This document shows, one piece after another, positions 1-6,149 of a stretch of DNA of 11,258 nt (position 1 is its first letter; each line of letters opens with the position of its first letter). The position numbers and the translations under genes were made by a program. Below the pieces are notes generated by a model. The model saw only the letters and a program-made list of their open reading frames with translations. It made no database searches and had not been told where the DNA came from. Origin of the DNA: Candidatus Moraniibacteriota bacterium (GTDB taxonomy: Bacteria > Patescibacteriota > Minisyncoccia > Moranbacterales > UBA2206); assembly GCA_003482885.1 (NCBI GenBank), contig DMXN01000031.1:1-11258 (forward strand), written 5' to 3'.

Positions 1-410
1 AAAATATCCACGATGTCCTGCAATCTCACGCGCGAACCGTTGATTAAATATTCGCTCTCACCGGAGCGAAAAATTTTTCTCGTAATTGACACTTCCGCGA
101 ATTCCAAGGGCAATCTTCTTTCGCTGTTGTCAAAATACAGCGACACTTGCGCGCTGCCCAGCTTGGATTTTTTTCCCGAACCGGCAAAAATAATATCTTC
201 CGATTTTTTGCTGCGCAAATTTTTCATTGACTGCTCGCCGATCACCCAGCGCATCGCGTCAGCAATATTGGATTTTCCACTTCCATTCGGTCCGACAATT
301 GCCGTTATTCCGGAAACACCACTGTCTTGATTATTGAACGACGAAAAATCCAACACCGTTTTCGCCGCAAAAGATTTAAACCCGTTAATTTCAAGCTTCT
401 TGAGAAACAT
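1..410 (-). CDS. smc: Chromosome segregation ATPase SMC, N-terminal fragment (runs off left edge)
   Basis: The 5' part of the gene for SMC, the ABC-type ATPase that forms condensin rings with ScpA/ScpB to compact and segregate chromosomes. About 136 residues are visible. They start with the typical SMC opening (MFLKKLEINGFKSF) and reach a Walker A motif GPNGSGKS at about residues 40-47, followed by the conserved VIGEQ and DIIFAGSGK stretches. The coiled coil, hinge, signature motif and Walker B lie outside the window. The start at 410 is fixed by homology to the family N-terminus. The ATG touches the hepT stop codon (TAAATG), and a weak GGTGG seven bases upstream, inside hepT, is the only Shine-Dalgarno-like signal I found near a start. 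An N-terminal relic of the same gene lies at 1271-1315, so the toxin-antitoxin pair separates smc from its usual neighbour rnc. Confidence 0.95.
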   Translation of the reverse strand, partial: MFLKKLEINGFKSFAAKTVLDFSSFNNQDSGVSGITAIVGPNGSGKSNIADAMRWVIGEQSMKNLRSKKSEDIIFAGSGKKSKLGSAQVSLYFDNSERRLPLEFAEVSITRKIFRSGESEYLINGSRVRLQDIVDI

Positions 411-412
411 TT
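368..412 (-). repeat. 45-bp direct repeat, functional copy (smc codons 1-14)
   Basis: This 45-bp stretch matches 1271-1315 in the same orientation at a constant offset of 903 bp, with 42 of 45 bases identical. It covers the first 14 smc codons plus the last two bases of the hepT stop codon. Similarity stops abruptly at both ends. This copy keeps the ATG and the family-typical glycine at codon 10, so it is the working version. Confidence 0.9.
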
Positions 413-839
413 ACAAATCCACCGACTTAATAATATTTTTCAGATACTTCGGAACATCTTTCAGGCAAATTTCCATCGCCTCGAAAACTTTCTTAGGATC
501 AATTTCATCATATTCGTGCGCCAATCTGTTTCGCAATCCGGCCGAATTAGCCATTGTTTCGGAAAATTTATAAGGCAAATATTTTTTTCTTCCCATAATA
601 ACAAACGAGTTGTAAAAATCAGTGGGAATTTCACTTTCTTTTTCAGACAAAATATGATAATTAATATCAATCATTCTGCCGATTATTCTCTCCAAGTATC
701 TTTCTGCCAACGCCTCGTATTCAGATTTACTTAAATAGGTTTTAAGAGAGAGCTTGCTTAGCGCTTTCAAGCTTTTTAAATCATTATTTATAAAAGTTAT
801 TTTTCGACTGATAAGTTTTTTATCAATAGGCATAGGCAT
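411..839 (-). CDS. hepT: HEPN-domain toxin HepT (DUF86 family)
   Basis: A 142-residue, mostly helical protein with the diagnostic HEPN motif RX4HXY: R103, H108 and Y110 in RNRLAHEY. In this family HepT is a ribonuclease that acts as the toxin, and the motif tyrosine is the residue AMPylated by the partner MntA. Length and the immediately upstream nucleotidyltransferase gene match a two-gene MntA-HepT module. The start at 839 overlaps the mntA 3' end by 17 bases. A second in-frame ATG lies at 833, so the protein may begin MPMP or MP. There is no Shine-Dalgarno upstream, and translation is probably coupled to mntA. The stop codon directly abuts the smc ATG. All catalytic motif residues are present, so the toxin looks intact. 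Its RNA target cannot be told from sequence. Confidence 0.9.
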   Translation of the reverse strand: MPMPIDKKLISRKITFINNDLKSLKALSKLSLKTYLSKSEYEALAERYLERIIGRMIDINYHILSEKESEIPTDFYNSFVIMGRKKYLPYKFSETMANSAGLRNRLAHEYDEIDPKKVFEAMEICLKDVPKYLKNIIKSVDL

Positions 840-1227
840 TGATTATTTTTTTATTTAGGTTTTTTTCCATCTCAAAATAAGAAGCGTAATCATTGTATGC
901 GTTAAAAGCGTATAATTTGAATTTCGCGAAATCTTCACTGCTTCCATAGAGCAAAATTGAATTTTTACTTGCTTCAAAAAGCAACAAAGGATTGGCTTTG
1001 TTTAAAACTGATAAATCAATATTTTTATTGAAAACAGCGGAAAAATCATTCACTAGTTTGATTTGTTCGCTAAAAGAAATTTCGCTTAAACCTGAAACGG
1101 CAATATCCAAATCGCTGTCTTCCCTGTTTTTTCCACTAGCAAAAGAACCAAAAAACACAACCAGTTTCAATCGGAATTTTTTGGCTATTTTTTTAACCTT
1201 CAGTTTTTGTTCTTTGGTTATTTTCAT
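823..1227 (-). CDS. mntA: MntA-type minimal nucleotidyltransferase antitoxin
   Basis: A 134-residue protein of the polymerase-beta-like minimal nucleotidyltransferase family. It has the motif GSX10DXD, with G27-S28 and the metal-binding pair D39/D41, and a third likely catalytic carboxylate at D71 (KNIDLSVL). In known MntA-HepT systems this enzyme inactivates HepT by transferring AMP to the tyrosine of its RX4HXY motif. The reading frame stays open upstream, with an ATG at 1257 and a TTG at 1269. I chose ATG 1227 because it gives a normal family length and because the upstream extension would lie on top of a near-perfect promoter. The predicted transcription start coincides with this ATG, so the mRNA would be leaderless. 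The gene overlaps hepT by 17 bases. Confidence 0.9.
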   Translation of the reverse strand: MKITKEQKLKVKKIAKKFRLKLVVFFGSFASGKNREDSDLDIAVSGLSEISFSEQIKLVNDFSAVFNKNIDLSVLNKANPLLLFEASKNSILLYGSSEDFAKFKLYAFNAYNDYASYFEMEKNLNKKIINAYAY

Positions 1228-1233
1228 ACCACT

Positions 1234-1262
1234 ATTATACCAAAACCCCCGAATCATGCCAA
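1234..1262 (-). promoter_or_regulatory. Sigma70-type promoter of mntA, predicted leaderless
   Basis: On the minus strand TTGGCA (1262-1257, 5 of 6 consensus bases) is followed by a 17-bp spacer and TATAAT (1239-1234, perfect). Exactly six bases separate the -10 box from the mntA ATG, which puts +1 on the A of ATG at 1227. The promoter lies just inside the inserted cassette, next to the smc relic, so the cassette brings its own transcription. Reading continues through mntA and hepT into smc. Confidence 0.75.
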
Positions 1263-1270
1263 CCCCCAAC

Positions 1271-1315
1271 CAAAAGATTTAAACTCATTAATTTCAAGCT
1301 TCTTGAGAAATATTT
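1271..1315 (-). pseudogene. smc: Relic of the smc 5' end (dead copy of codons 1-14)
   Basis: Read on the minus strand this repeat copy gives IFLKKLEINEFKSF against MFLKKLEINGFKSF in the working gene. The three differences are ATG to ATA at the start codon, Gly10 to Glu, and a silent change in Asn9. All three are GC-to-AT changes, as expected for decay without selection. After the homology ends, the frame reaches a TGA within about six codons. The relic start at 1313 lies 14 bases downstream of the rnc stop. It looks like the original smc start, left behind when the toxin-antitoxin pair entered. Confidence 0.85.
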
Positions 1316-1327
1316 TTATTTTTTTGC

Positions 1328-2017
1328 TTACCACCCTCTTTCTTCCAGCGCGTTTTCGGCGGCGCTTCTTTGGGCTTCTTGCTTGGAAAGCCCCTCGCCT
1401 TTGGCAATCATTTCTTCGCTCAAAAATACGCCCACAATAAATTTTTTGTCATGATCCGGACCGCTTTCTTCCAAAACGCGATAAGACGGCGTAATGCCCG
1501 CGCGCTCTTGCGCCTCTTCTTGAAAACGGCTTTTGGCGTCAAAATATAATTTTTTTTCAATAATATTCGGCAGTTTTATTACGACATTTTTTAAGATAAA
1601 CTTCTTGCAAACATCATAACCTTTTGTTTTTTGATCAAGATAAATCGCTCCGACAATCGCTTCAAAAGCATTGGCTAAAAGATACTGGCGCGCACGACCT
1701 TTATCTTTAGCTTCTCCGCGACTCATCATTAAATATTCCTCCACTCCGATTTCTCCGGAAATTTTTGCCAGCATTTCGCCATTAACCAATGCCGCCCGCC
1801 AATTGGTCATTTCGCCTTCCGGATTGGAATAATTATTGTATAAATATTCCGTCACCACCAATTCCAAAACTGCGTCGCCTAAAAATTCCAGCCGCTCATT
1901 GTGATCCAATTTATACCCGCGATGTTCGTTTAAATACGAACGATGCGTTACCGCCTGCTGCAACAACTCAATATTATTAAATTTAACCTCCAATTTTTTC
2001 GCAAGATTTTCAAGCAC
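1328..2017 (-). CDS. rnc: Ribonuclease III
   Basis: RNase III is a homodimeric double-strand-specific endonuclease that processes rRNA precursors and structured mRNAs. The 229-residue protein has the catalytic domain (about residues 1-150) with the signature ERLEFLGDAVLE (E41, E44, D48), and the second catalytic segment ANAFEA with E119. A double-stranded RNA-binding domain follows (about 155-229), ending in the usual SKQEAQRSAAENAL helix. At the position usually occupied by aspartate (D114 in E. coli) there is N116. This may be normal in the lineage rather than inactivating. The start is a GTG at 2017 with no clear Shine-Dalgarno, chosen because the protein then begins at the expected place before the first helix. 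It lies 53 bases after nusB. An rnc-smc order is seen in many bacteria, and here it has been interrupted. Confidence 0.95.
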   Translation of the reverse strand: MLENLAKKLEVKFNNIELLQQAVTHRSYLNEHRGYKLDHNERLEFLGDAVLELVVTEYLYNNYSNPEGEMTNWRAALVNGEMLAKISGEIGVEEYLMMSRGEAKDKGRARQYLLANAFEAIVGAIYLDQKTKGYDVCKKFILKNVVIKLPNIIEKKLYFDAKSRFQEEAQERAGITPSYRVLEESGPDHDKKFIVGVFLSEEMIAKGEGLSKQEAQRSAAENALEERGW

Positions 2018-2070
2018 AAGAATGAAAAATTTCTAATTTCTAATTAAAAATTACAGTTAAAATTTAATTG

Positions 2071-2550
2071 CTATTTTTTTACAATTACCTTCTCGTTTTT
2101 ACTTCGCCTGCCCCCATCTTCCTTCATCGGTTCTCCCAACTCCCGATAAATCGTTCCCAAGACTCCGTTCACAAAACGACCGGATGATTCTCCGCCGAAA
2201 GATTTCGCCAATTCAATCGCTTCATTGATGGCCACTTTGGGCGGCACTTCTTCATAATTGCCATATAATAATTCGCAAATTCCCAAACGCAAAATATTTC
2301 GATCAACCAGCGTTACTTGTTCCAGCGGCCATTCCGGCGCGCATTTTTCAATCAAGGGATCAATCTTATCTCTGTTTTCAATAACAGTTTCTACAAGCGT
2401 ATGCGCAAATGAAATATCATTCATTCCCGGCGCAAATTCCTGAGCATTTTTTTTTATAATTTCCACGACCTCGTCATTTTTTCCACCCTTAAAATCCCAT
2501 TCGTAGAGGGACTGCAACGCTATCGTTCGTGAAAGATGCCGATTTGCCAT
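2071..2550 (-). CDS. nusB: Transcription antitermination factor NusB
   Basis: NusB binds boxA RNA with S10 (NusE) and supports antitermination of rRNA transcription. The 159-residue all-helical protein begins MANRHLSRTIALQSLYEWDF and carries the family C-terminal block VPPKVAINEAIELAKSFGGE followed by SGRFVNGVLG. Length is slightly above the usual 130-150 because of a basic, charged C-terminal tail after about residue 140. The frame stays open 42 codons further upstream. That extension would overlap rpmF in another frame and has no family match I recognise, so ATG 2550 is preferred. This leaves 14 bases between rpmF and nusB, and the two are probably cotranscribed. No Shine-Dalgarno is visible. 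Confidence 0.93.
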   Translation of the reverse strand: MANRHLSRTIALQSLYEWDFKGGKNDEVVEIIKKNAQEFAPGMNDISFAHTLVETVIENRDKIDPLIEKCAPEWPLEQVTLVDRNILRLGICELLYGNYEEVPPKVAINEAIELAKSFGGESSGRFVNGVLGTIYRELGEPMKEDGGRRSKNEKVIVKK

Positions 2551-2564
2551 TATTTTATAAAGAA

Positions 2565-2771
2565 TTACTTTTTCTTCGCTTTTCTGGCGAGTTTTTTTGT
2601 CGTATCGATTACTTTTTCTCCCTTGTACTGTCCGCAGTTGCCACAAACAATATGCGCTTCGATTTTCGTTTTGCAATTAGGACACTCCACTAAATTTTTA
2701 GGTTTTAGCTTGTAAAACACTCGCGCTCTGTCTCTTCGAGCCTTAGTATGGCGTTTTCTTGCTACTGGCAT
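2565..2771 (-). CDS. rpmF: Large ribosomal subunit protein bL32
   Basis: A 68-residue basic protein with the L32 opening MPVARKRHTKARRDRAR and a zinc ribbon made of C30, C33, C43 and C46 (CPNC and CGNC). It is a structural protein of the 50S subunit. The lysine-rich tail (LARKAKKK) is somewhat extended. It is the first gene after a 79-bp gap and likely heads the rpmF-nusB-rnc transcript. There is no Shine-Dalgarno before the ATG; the upstream region is A/T rich. Confidence 0.96.
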   Translation of the reverse strand: MPVARKRHTKARRDRARVFYKLKPKNLVECPNCKTKIEAHIVCGNCGQYKGEKVIDTTKKLARKAKKK

Positions 2772-2777
2772 AAGTTT

Positions 2778-2805
2778 AAAATAAAATAATTAATTCTATA
2801 TACAA
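2778..2805 (-). promoter_or_regulatory. Weak candidate promoter of rpmF-nusB-rnc
   Basis: On the minus strand TTGTAT (2805-2800) and TATTTT (2783-2778) are separated by 16 bp, and the second box ends six bases before the rpmF ATG. The spacing matches the two strong leaderless-type promoters in the window, but the boxes match consensus poorly (3/6 and 4/6). In sequence this AT-rich, such matches can occur by chance. Confidence 0.25.
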
Positions 2806-2850
2806 TCTACCACCGAATTTTGTTTTTGGCAAACTAATGAATCGTATCGT

Positions 2851-4536
2851 TTATTTTCTGATTTTTTCCGTCACCCAAAATTCTCCAAAATAATTTTTGG
2901 TGAGAATTCTTGTTTGCGAATCAATAGCCGGCACTGCTGAAAAAATAGCCACAATTGGAAATAGAGCGTACTGAAAAAACATGCCGAAATAACGAATCCA
3001 ATGATATTTTTTTGGCTTTGGCGGCAATGACAGCATTGACAATGGAACAGAAACAAACAGTCCAATTAAAGAAATTTGCATCAAAGATTGCGTGATTAAA
3101 GGCAAGTTGTGCGCCAATACGCTGCTTCTAAAAGCTTCTCCGCCCAAAACCAGCGGCAACCAACCCCAAAACGCCAAAACAAAAGCTGTTGTCGCCCAAG
3201 AATAGTGGCCTTCCAGCATTTCAAATGAAACGCGCAATTTTGTTTTCAGAGGAATTTTTTTATTCGGCCAAACAGCCCGCATAGTTACCGGAAAATTTTC
3301 AATGCCGTAAGCCCAACGCTGATTTTGCTTATATTGATTTTTAATCGTTTTCCAATGAGTTTCCGCCAAAACGGCATCGAGAGAAATCGGCAAATGAATC
3401 GGATGCACTTCATAATTTCCGTCAAAACAGGACAAGCATTTCCAATAAATATTTGAATCTTCGCTGATTATATTAACCGACCAAAATCCCACTTTAACCA
3501 AAGTGTCGAAAGATTCCGAATGAGAGGAAAAAGTCACCATTTCCCGTCTCGTGCTTTGATATAGATGCCAAAAAGACGAACCGGTAACAATCATGCGAAC
3601 AACCGCGTTAGTATCCCATAAAGTATTATGATAAACCGGAATCGGCTGATACGCGCGATGCAATCTTTCCGGAATTGTAATATAGCTGTAAGTCAGCGCG
3701 GCAAAATATTCGGGATGAGCGATGCTGTCGCAATCGAAATTGGAAAAAATAACCTTCTTATAATCGATCTTCCGTTCGTCCAAATACGCCATTAATTTTT
3801 TGGCGGCGTAAGTCGCGTTGGAAGCTTTGCATTTCATCTCGCCTTCCTCCACTTTATGAGTGGTTATTATGAAATCGCGAAAAATTCCCTGAAATTTGTT
3901 TTTCAAATATTCGACTTTTGGCAATCTTGTTTTTGGATCCTCTCTTTCTTCCGTTCCCAAAACCACAATCATTTGACTTTTAGGAAAATTCGCATTGGCC
4001 AAAGATTGAATCGCCGGCTCGATTACTTCAGCCGGCTCATTAGCAGTCGGCAAAAAAATTATATGAACGATACTGCGCCAATCCCAAATTTCGGCGGCAA
4101 TCGGAACAAGCTTTTCCACTTCCCGCAAAAAAAGTGCTTCTTTTTTTATTTTAACTTTCACAGATCTTCTGTTTCTAAAATCAAAAAAACTTATATTTTT
4201 CAATGCTTCCCGCATTTTCTCAACGCGCAATTTCAATTCAGCGACATATTTTTGCGGACTGGAAATGTTTTGACAACGTTCCCACCAATCTGTTTTTTTG
4301 CTTTCTGCCATTTTCAGATGAGCCTTTATGGAATAATAAGTGATAAAAATTATTTTTAAAATAAAATATATATCAAAAATAATAATCGCGATAGCGGCAA
4401 CATTCGGAAAAAGCCAAGATAAAAACAACATCGACGCAAAAGTCGCCCATGTCATCGTTCCGGGAATAATTTCAAAAAAACGCTGCTTTCGGCGTTCTTT
4501 CGGATCGGTTGTTTTTGGGTTGGGAAAATTATGCAT
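2851..4536 (-). CDS. Membrane GT2-type processive-like glycosyltransferase
   Basis: A 561-residue membrane protein. Two hydrophobic segments lie near residues 28-66, followed by a charged region (about 75-150). A GT-A family 2 catalytic core then shows DCD at 268-270 (nucleotide-sugar/metal binding), ED at 359-360 (likely catalytic base) and QNQRW at 404-408. This D,DxD,ED,QxxRW set is typical of processive beta-glycosyltransferases such as cellulose and hyaluronan synthases. Three more membrane segments follow (about 445-465, 483-503, 514-535) and a conserved-looking tail ending in WVTEKIRK. The likely role is synthesis or export of a surface glycan at the cytoplasmic membrane. Substrate and product cannot be assigned. 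The ATG at 4536 is divergent from the PEGA gene. The gene lies upstream of rpmF with no visible terminator between them, so partial cotranscription is possible. Confidence 0.85.
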   Translation of the reverse strand: MHNFPNPKTTDPKERRKQRFFEIIPGTMTWATFASMLFLSWLFPNVAAIAIIIFDIYFILKIIFITYYSIKAHLKMAESKKTDWWERCQNISSPQKYVAELKLRVEKMREALKNISFFDFRNRRSVKVKIKKEALFLREVEKLVPIAAEIWDWRSIVHIIFLPTANEPAEVIEPAIQSLANANFPKSQMIVVLGTEEREDPKTRLPKVEYLKNKFQGIFRDFIITTHKVEEGEMKCKASNATYAAKKLMAYLDERKIDYKKVIFSNFDCDSIAHPEYFAALTYSYITIPERLHRAYQPIPVYHNTLWDTNAVVRMIVTGSSFWHLYQSTRREMVTFSSHSESFDTLVKVGFWSVNIISEDSNIYWKCLSCFDGNYEVHPIHLPISLDAVLAETHWKTIKNQYKQNQRWAYGIENFPVTMRAVWPNKKIPLKTKLRVSFEMLEGHYSWATTAFVLAFWGWLPLVLGGEAFRSSVLAHNLPLITQSLMQISLIGLFVSVPLSMLSLPPKPKKYHWIRYFGMFFQYALFPIVAIFSAVPAIDSQTRILTKNYFGEFWVTEKIRK

Positions 4537-4557
4537 AACGCGAATTCCAATATTCAG

Positions 4558-4584
4558 ACTATACGGTTAAAAGCAAAAAGTCAA
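4558..4584 (-). promoter_or_regulatory. Candidate promoter of the GT2 gene
   Basis: On the minus strand TTGACT (4584-4579, 5/6) and TATAGT (4563-4558, 5/6) are separated by 15 bp, shorter than the ideal 17. Transcription would start about 15-20 bases before the ATG at 4536, leaving a short leader. It lies back to back with the plus-strand promoter at 4595-4623. Confidence 0.4.
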
Positions 4585-4594
4585 TGCTGAAATT

Positions 4595-4623
4595 TTGACA
4601 AAGACCCAATCGCCAGCTAATAT
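4595..4623 (+). promoter_or_regulatory. Sigma70-type promoter of the PEGA gene, predicted leaderless
   Basis: TTGACA (4595-4600, perfect) is followed by a 17-bp spacer and TAATAT (4618-4623, 4/6). Six bases separate the -10 box from the ATG at 4630, so the predicted +1 falls on the A of the start codon. This is the same geometry as the mntA promoter. Confidence 0.65.
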
Positions 4624-4629
4624 TTGATT

Positions 4630-6138
4630 ATGGAAAAAATCAAGCGGAGAGTATTTTTTTGGTTTCTTGTGCTGCTTTTCTTCATAATCGCGCCAACGCT
4701 TATCTTGCAAGCCAAGGGCTATCGTTTTGATTGGCGCCGCGGAGTTTTTGTGCACAGCGGAACGATTTCGTTCAAATCCAACCCGCAAACCATTACGGTC
4801 AATTTAAACGAAGTCCCCGCTGAAACAAGCAACCTTAACAGAATTAACAGCTCTTTTAATATTTCCGGTCTGCTTCCGGCGGATTATAAAATTGAAATAT
4901 CCGCTCCGGATTTTTATTCTTGGAATAAGAAAATAGATGTGCACAGCGGAGTTTCCAGCGAATTTTGGAATATCATTCTCACGAGAAATAATTACGAAAA
5001 AACCGAATATAGCGAAACTGCCGGAATAGAAAAATTTTTCACTTCTCCCAAAAATCATTCCATCGCTTTCACAACCAACACCGATCAAAATCTTTTCGTG
5101 AAAATACTTGAATTGAATAATGAAACAATCACCGGTGATTATGATTTTCCCGGCTGGAAACTTTTAGACGAAGAAAAAAAGGAAAATATCGAATGGTCGC
5201 CGGAAGAAAATTACCTTTCCGTTCCGGTGGAAAAAAAAATAATCGAAGAAAATAATAATCCGCAAAGTATTTCTCTCCAAAACAGTACCCGATACGCTTA
5301 TTATATTATCGATCTATCTTCAGGAAACACATTAAATTTAAATAATTTTCTCAACAAGAAAGAAATCCGCCATGTTCGCTGGGATCCCAAGGAAAAAGGT
5401 TATCTTTTTTTTCTCGAAGGCGATTCTCTTTTTCGAATGAATGTTAATGACAGTTCGGATATGGTTTTAATCGCTGACAACACCTCTGCTTTTGATCTTT
5501 CTTATTCTTCCGTTTATTATTTGCAAACTCCCAATAATCTCGTTTTTAAAACCAGCTTGAACGGACAAGCAGAAAGAACGCAAATTACCAACAAATTTCC
5601 CGAAACAAGCAATTTCGTTGTTGAAAAAATCATTCTTTATGACGAAACGCGCATTGCTTTTTTGGATCAAGCACGAAATCTTTTTATTTACAATAAAGGA
5701 GAGCATGATAAATATTTCAGCAAATTAGGAACGGAAATATTGGAAATGCATTTTTCAGATGACGGTAAGAAACTGCTTTTTTGGAACAGCAATGAAATTT
5801 CCATTTATTTCGCCCGCGATTGGACTGTGCAACCGACTCGCCAAGAAAATGATTTGAATAATATCACTCGCTATTCGGAAACATTAAAAAATATTCAGTG
5901 GTACAAAGATTACGAACACATTGTTTTCAGCGTCGGAAAATACGCGAAAATAATCGAGTTGGACGCGCGCGATCATCGCAATTGCTTGGATTTAATAAGC
6001 ACGGAATTCGACACGCCGTTCATCAATCACAATCACAGTCTCGAAAAACTTTTTTTCACCGACCAAAAAAACAGTCAAACTTTTTTAAATTCTATTGTCT
6101 TTCCGGAACCAACGCCGATTTTGGGAATCGGAGGTTAA
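4630..6138 (+). CDS. Membrane-anchored PEGA / beta-propeller-like surface protein
   Basis: A 502-residue protein with a basic N-terminus and one hydrophobic segment (about residues 8-28), probably a membrane anchor with the rest outside. A PEGA-like beta domain follows (about 42-118, from HSGTISFKSNP to the WNIIL strand). The remainder looks like a degenerate WD40/TolB-like beta-propeller, with repeats such as WSPEENYLSV, RWDPKEKGYLFF and FSDDGKKLLFWNSNEI. No catalytic motif is visible. Such proteins are thought to bind ligands or glycans at the cell surface; the exact role is unknown. ATG 4630 is preferred over the in-frame TTG at 4624 because the promoter -10 box ends at 4623. It is the only plus-strand gene here and is transcribed alone, converging on the polysaccharide cluster. 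Confidence 0.85.
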   Translation: MEKIKRRVFFWFLVLLFFIIAPTLILQAKGYRFDWRRGVFVHSGTISFKSNPQTITVNLNEVPAETSNLNRINSSFNISGLLPADYKIEISAPDFYSWNKKIDVHSGVSSEFWNIILTRNNYEKTEYSETAGIEKFFTSPKNHSIAFTTNTDQNLFVKILELNNETITGDYDFPGWKLLDEEKKENIEWSPEENYLSVPVEKKIIEENNNPQSISLQNSTRYAYYIIDLSSGNTLNLNNFLNKKEIRHVRWDPKEKGYLFFLEGDSLFRMNVNDSSDMVLIADNTSAFDLSYSSVYYLQTPNNLVFKTSLNGQAERTQITNKFPETSNFVVEKIILYDETRIAFLDQARNLFIYNKGEHDKYFSKLGTEILEMHFSDDGKKLLFWNSNEISIYFARDWTVQPTRQENDLNNITRYSETLKNIQWYKDYEHIVFSVGKYAKIIELDARDHRNCLDLISTEFDTPFINHNHSLEKLFFTDQKNSQTFLNSIVFPEPTPILGIGG

Positions 6139-6149
6139 AGAATTCGTAT

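Larger units (their letters stand above)
413..1270 (-). mobile_element. Inferred inserted toxin-antitoxin cassette between 45-bp direct repeats
   Basis: The 858 bp between the two smc-start repeats hold the mntA promoter, mntA and hepT and little else. The bounding repeats are pieces of smc, and the outer copy sits 14 bases after the rnc stop, where smc would be expected to start. This implies that the cassette entered the rnc-smc junction and left a second smc 5' end. No transposase, integrase or terminal inverted repeat is present, so the mode of entry is unknown. It could be site-specific recombination at an att-like site with the element restoring the gene start, or repair with a long microduplication. 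The insertion itself is an inference from the repeats; the repeats are directly visible. Confidence 0.6.

Noticed and set aside
327..734. 135-codon plus-strand open frame opposite hepT and smc
   Set aside because: It is a shadow of two well-supported minus-strand genes and has no recognisable domain.
1228..1269. 14-codon N-terminal extension of mntA (TTG 1269 or ATG 1257)
   Set aside because: It lies on top of the -35 and -10 boxes of a near-consensus promoter, and the family length is met from ATG 1227.
1255..1313. Relic ATA at 1313 as a working start of a short peptide
   Set aside because: ATA is a very rare start codon, the frame ends after 19 codons, and the codon-10 glycine is lost, so it reads as a dead copy.
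368..1315. CRISPR-like or IS interpretation of the direct repeats
   Set aside because: Only two copies, both coding for the smc N-terminus, with no transposase, no terminal inverted repeats and no spacer pattern.
2018..2070. Tandem TTTCTAA-like AT-rich stretch between nusB and rnc as a terminator or promoter
   Set aside because: No stable GC stem and no good -35/-10 pair. It reads as low-complexity AT-rich spacer.
2551..2676. 42-codon N-terminal extension of nusB
   Set aside because: It overlaps rpmF in another frame and resembles out-of-frame rpmF coding. The NusB family begins at the MANRHLSR start at 2550.
3856..4359. 167-codon plus-strand open frame opposite the GT2 gene
   Set aside because: It is antisense to conserved GT2 coding sequence. 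Its composition is that of a reverse-complement shadow.
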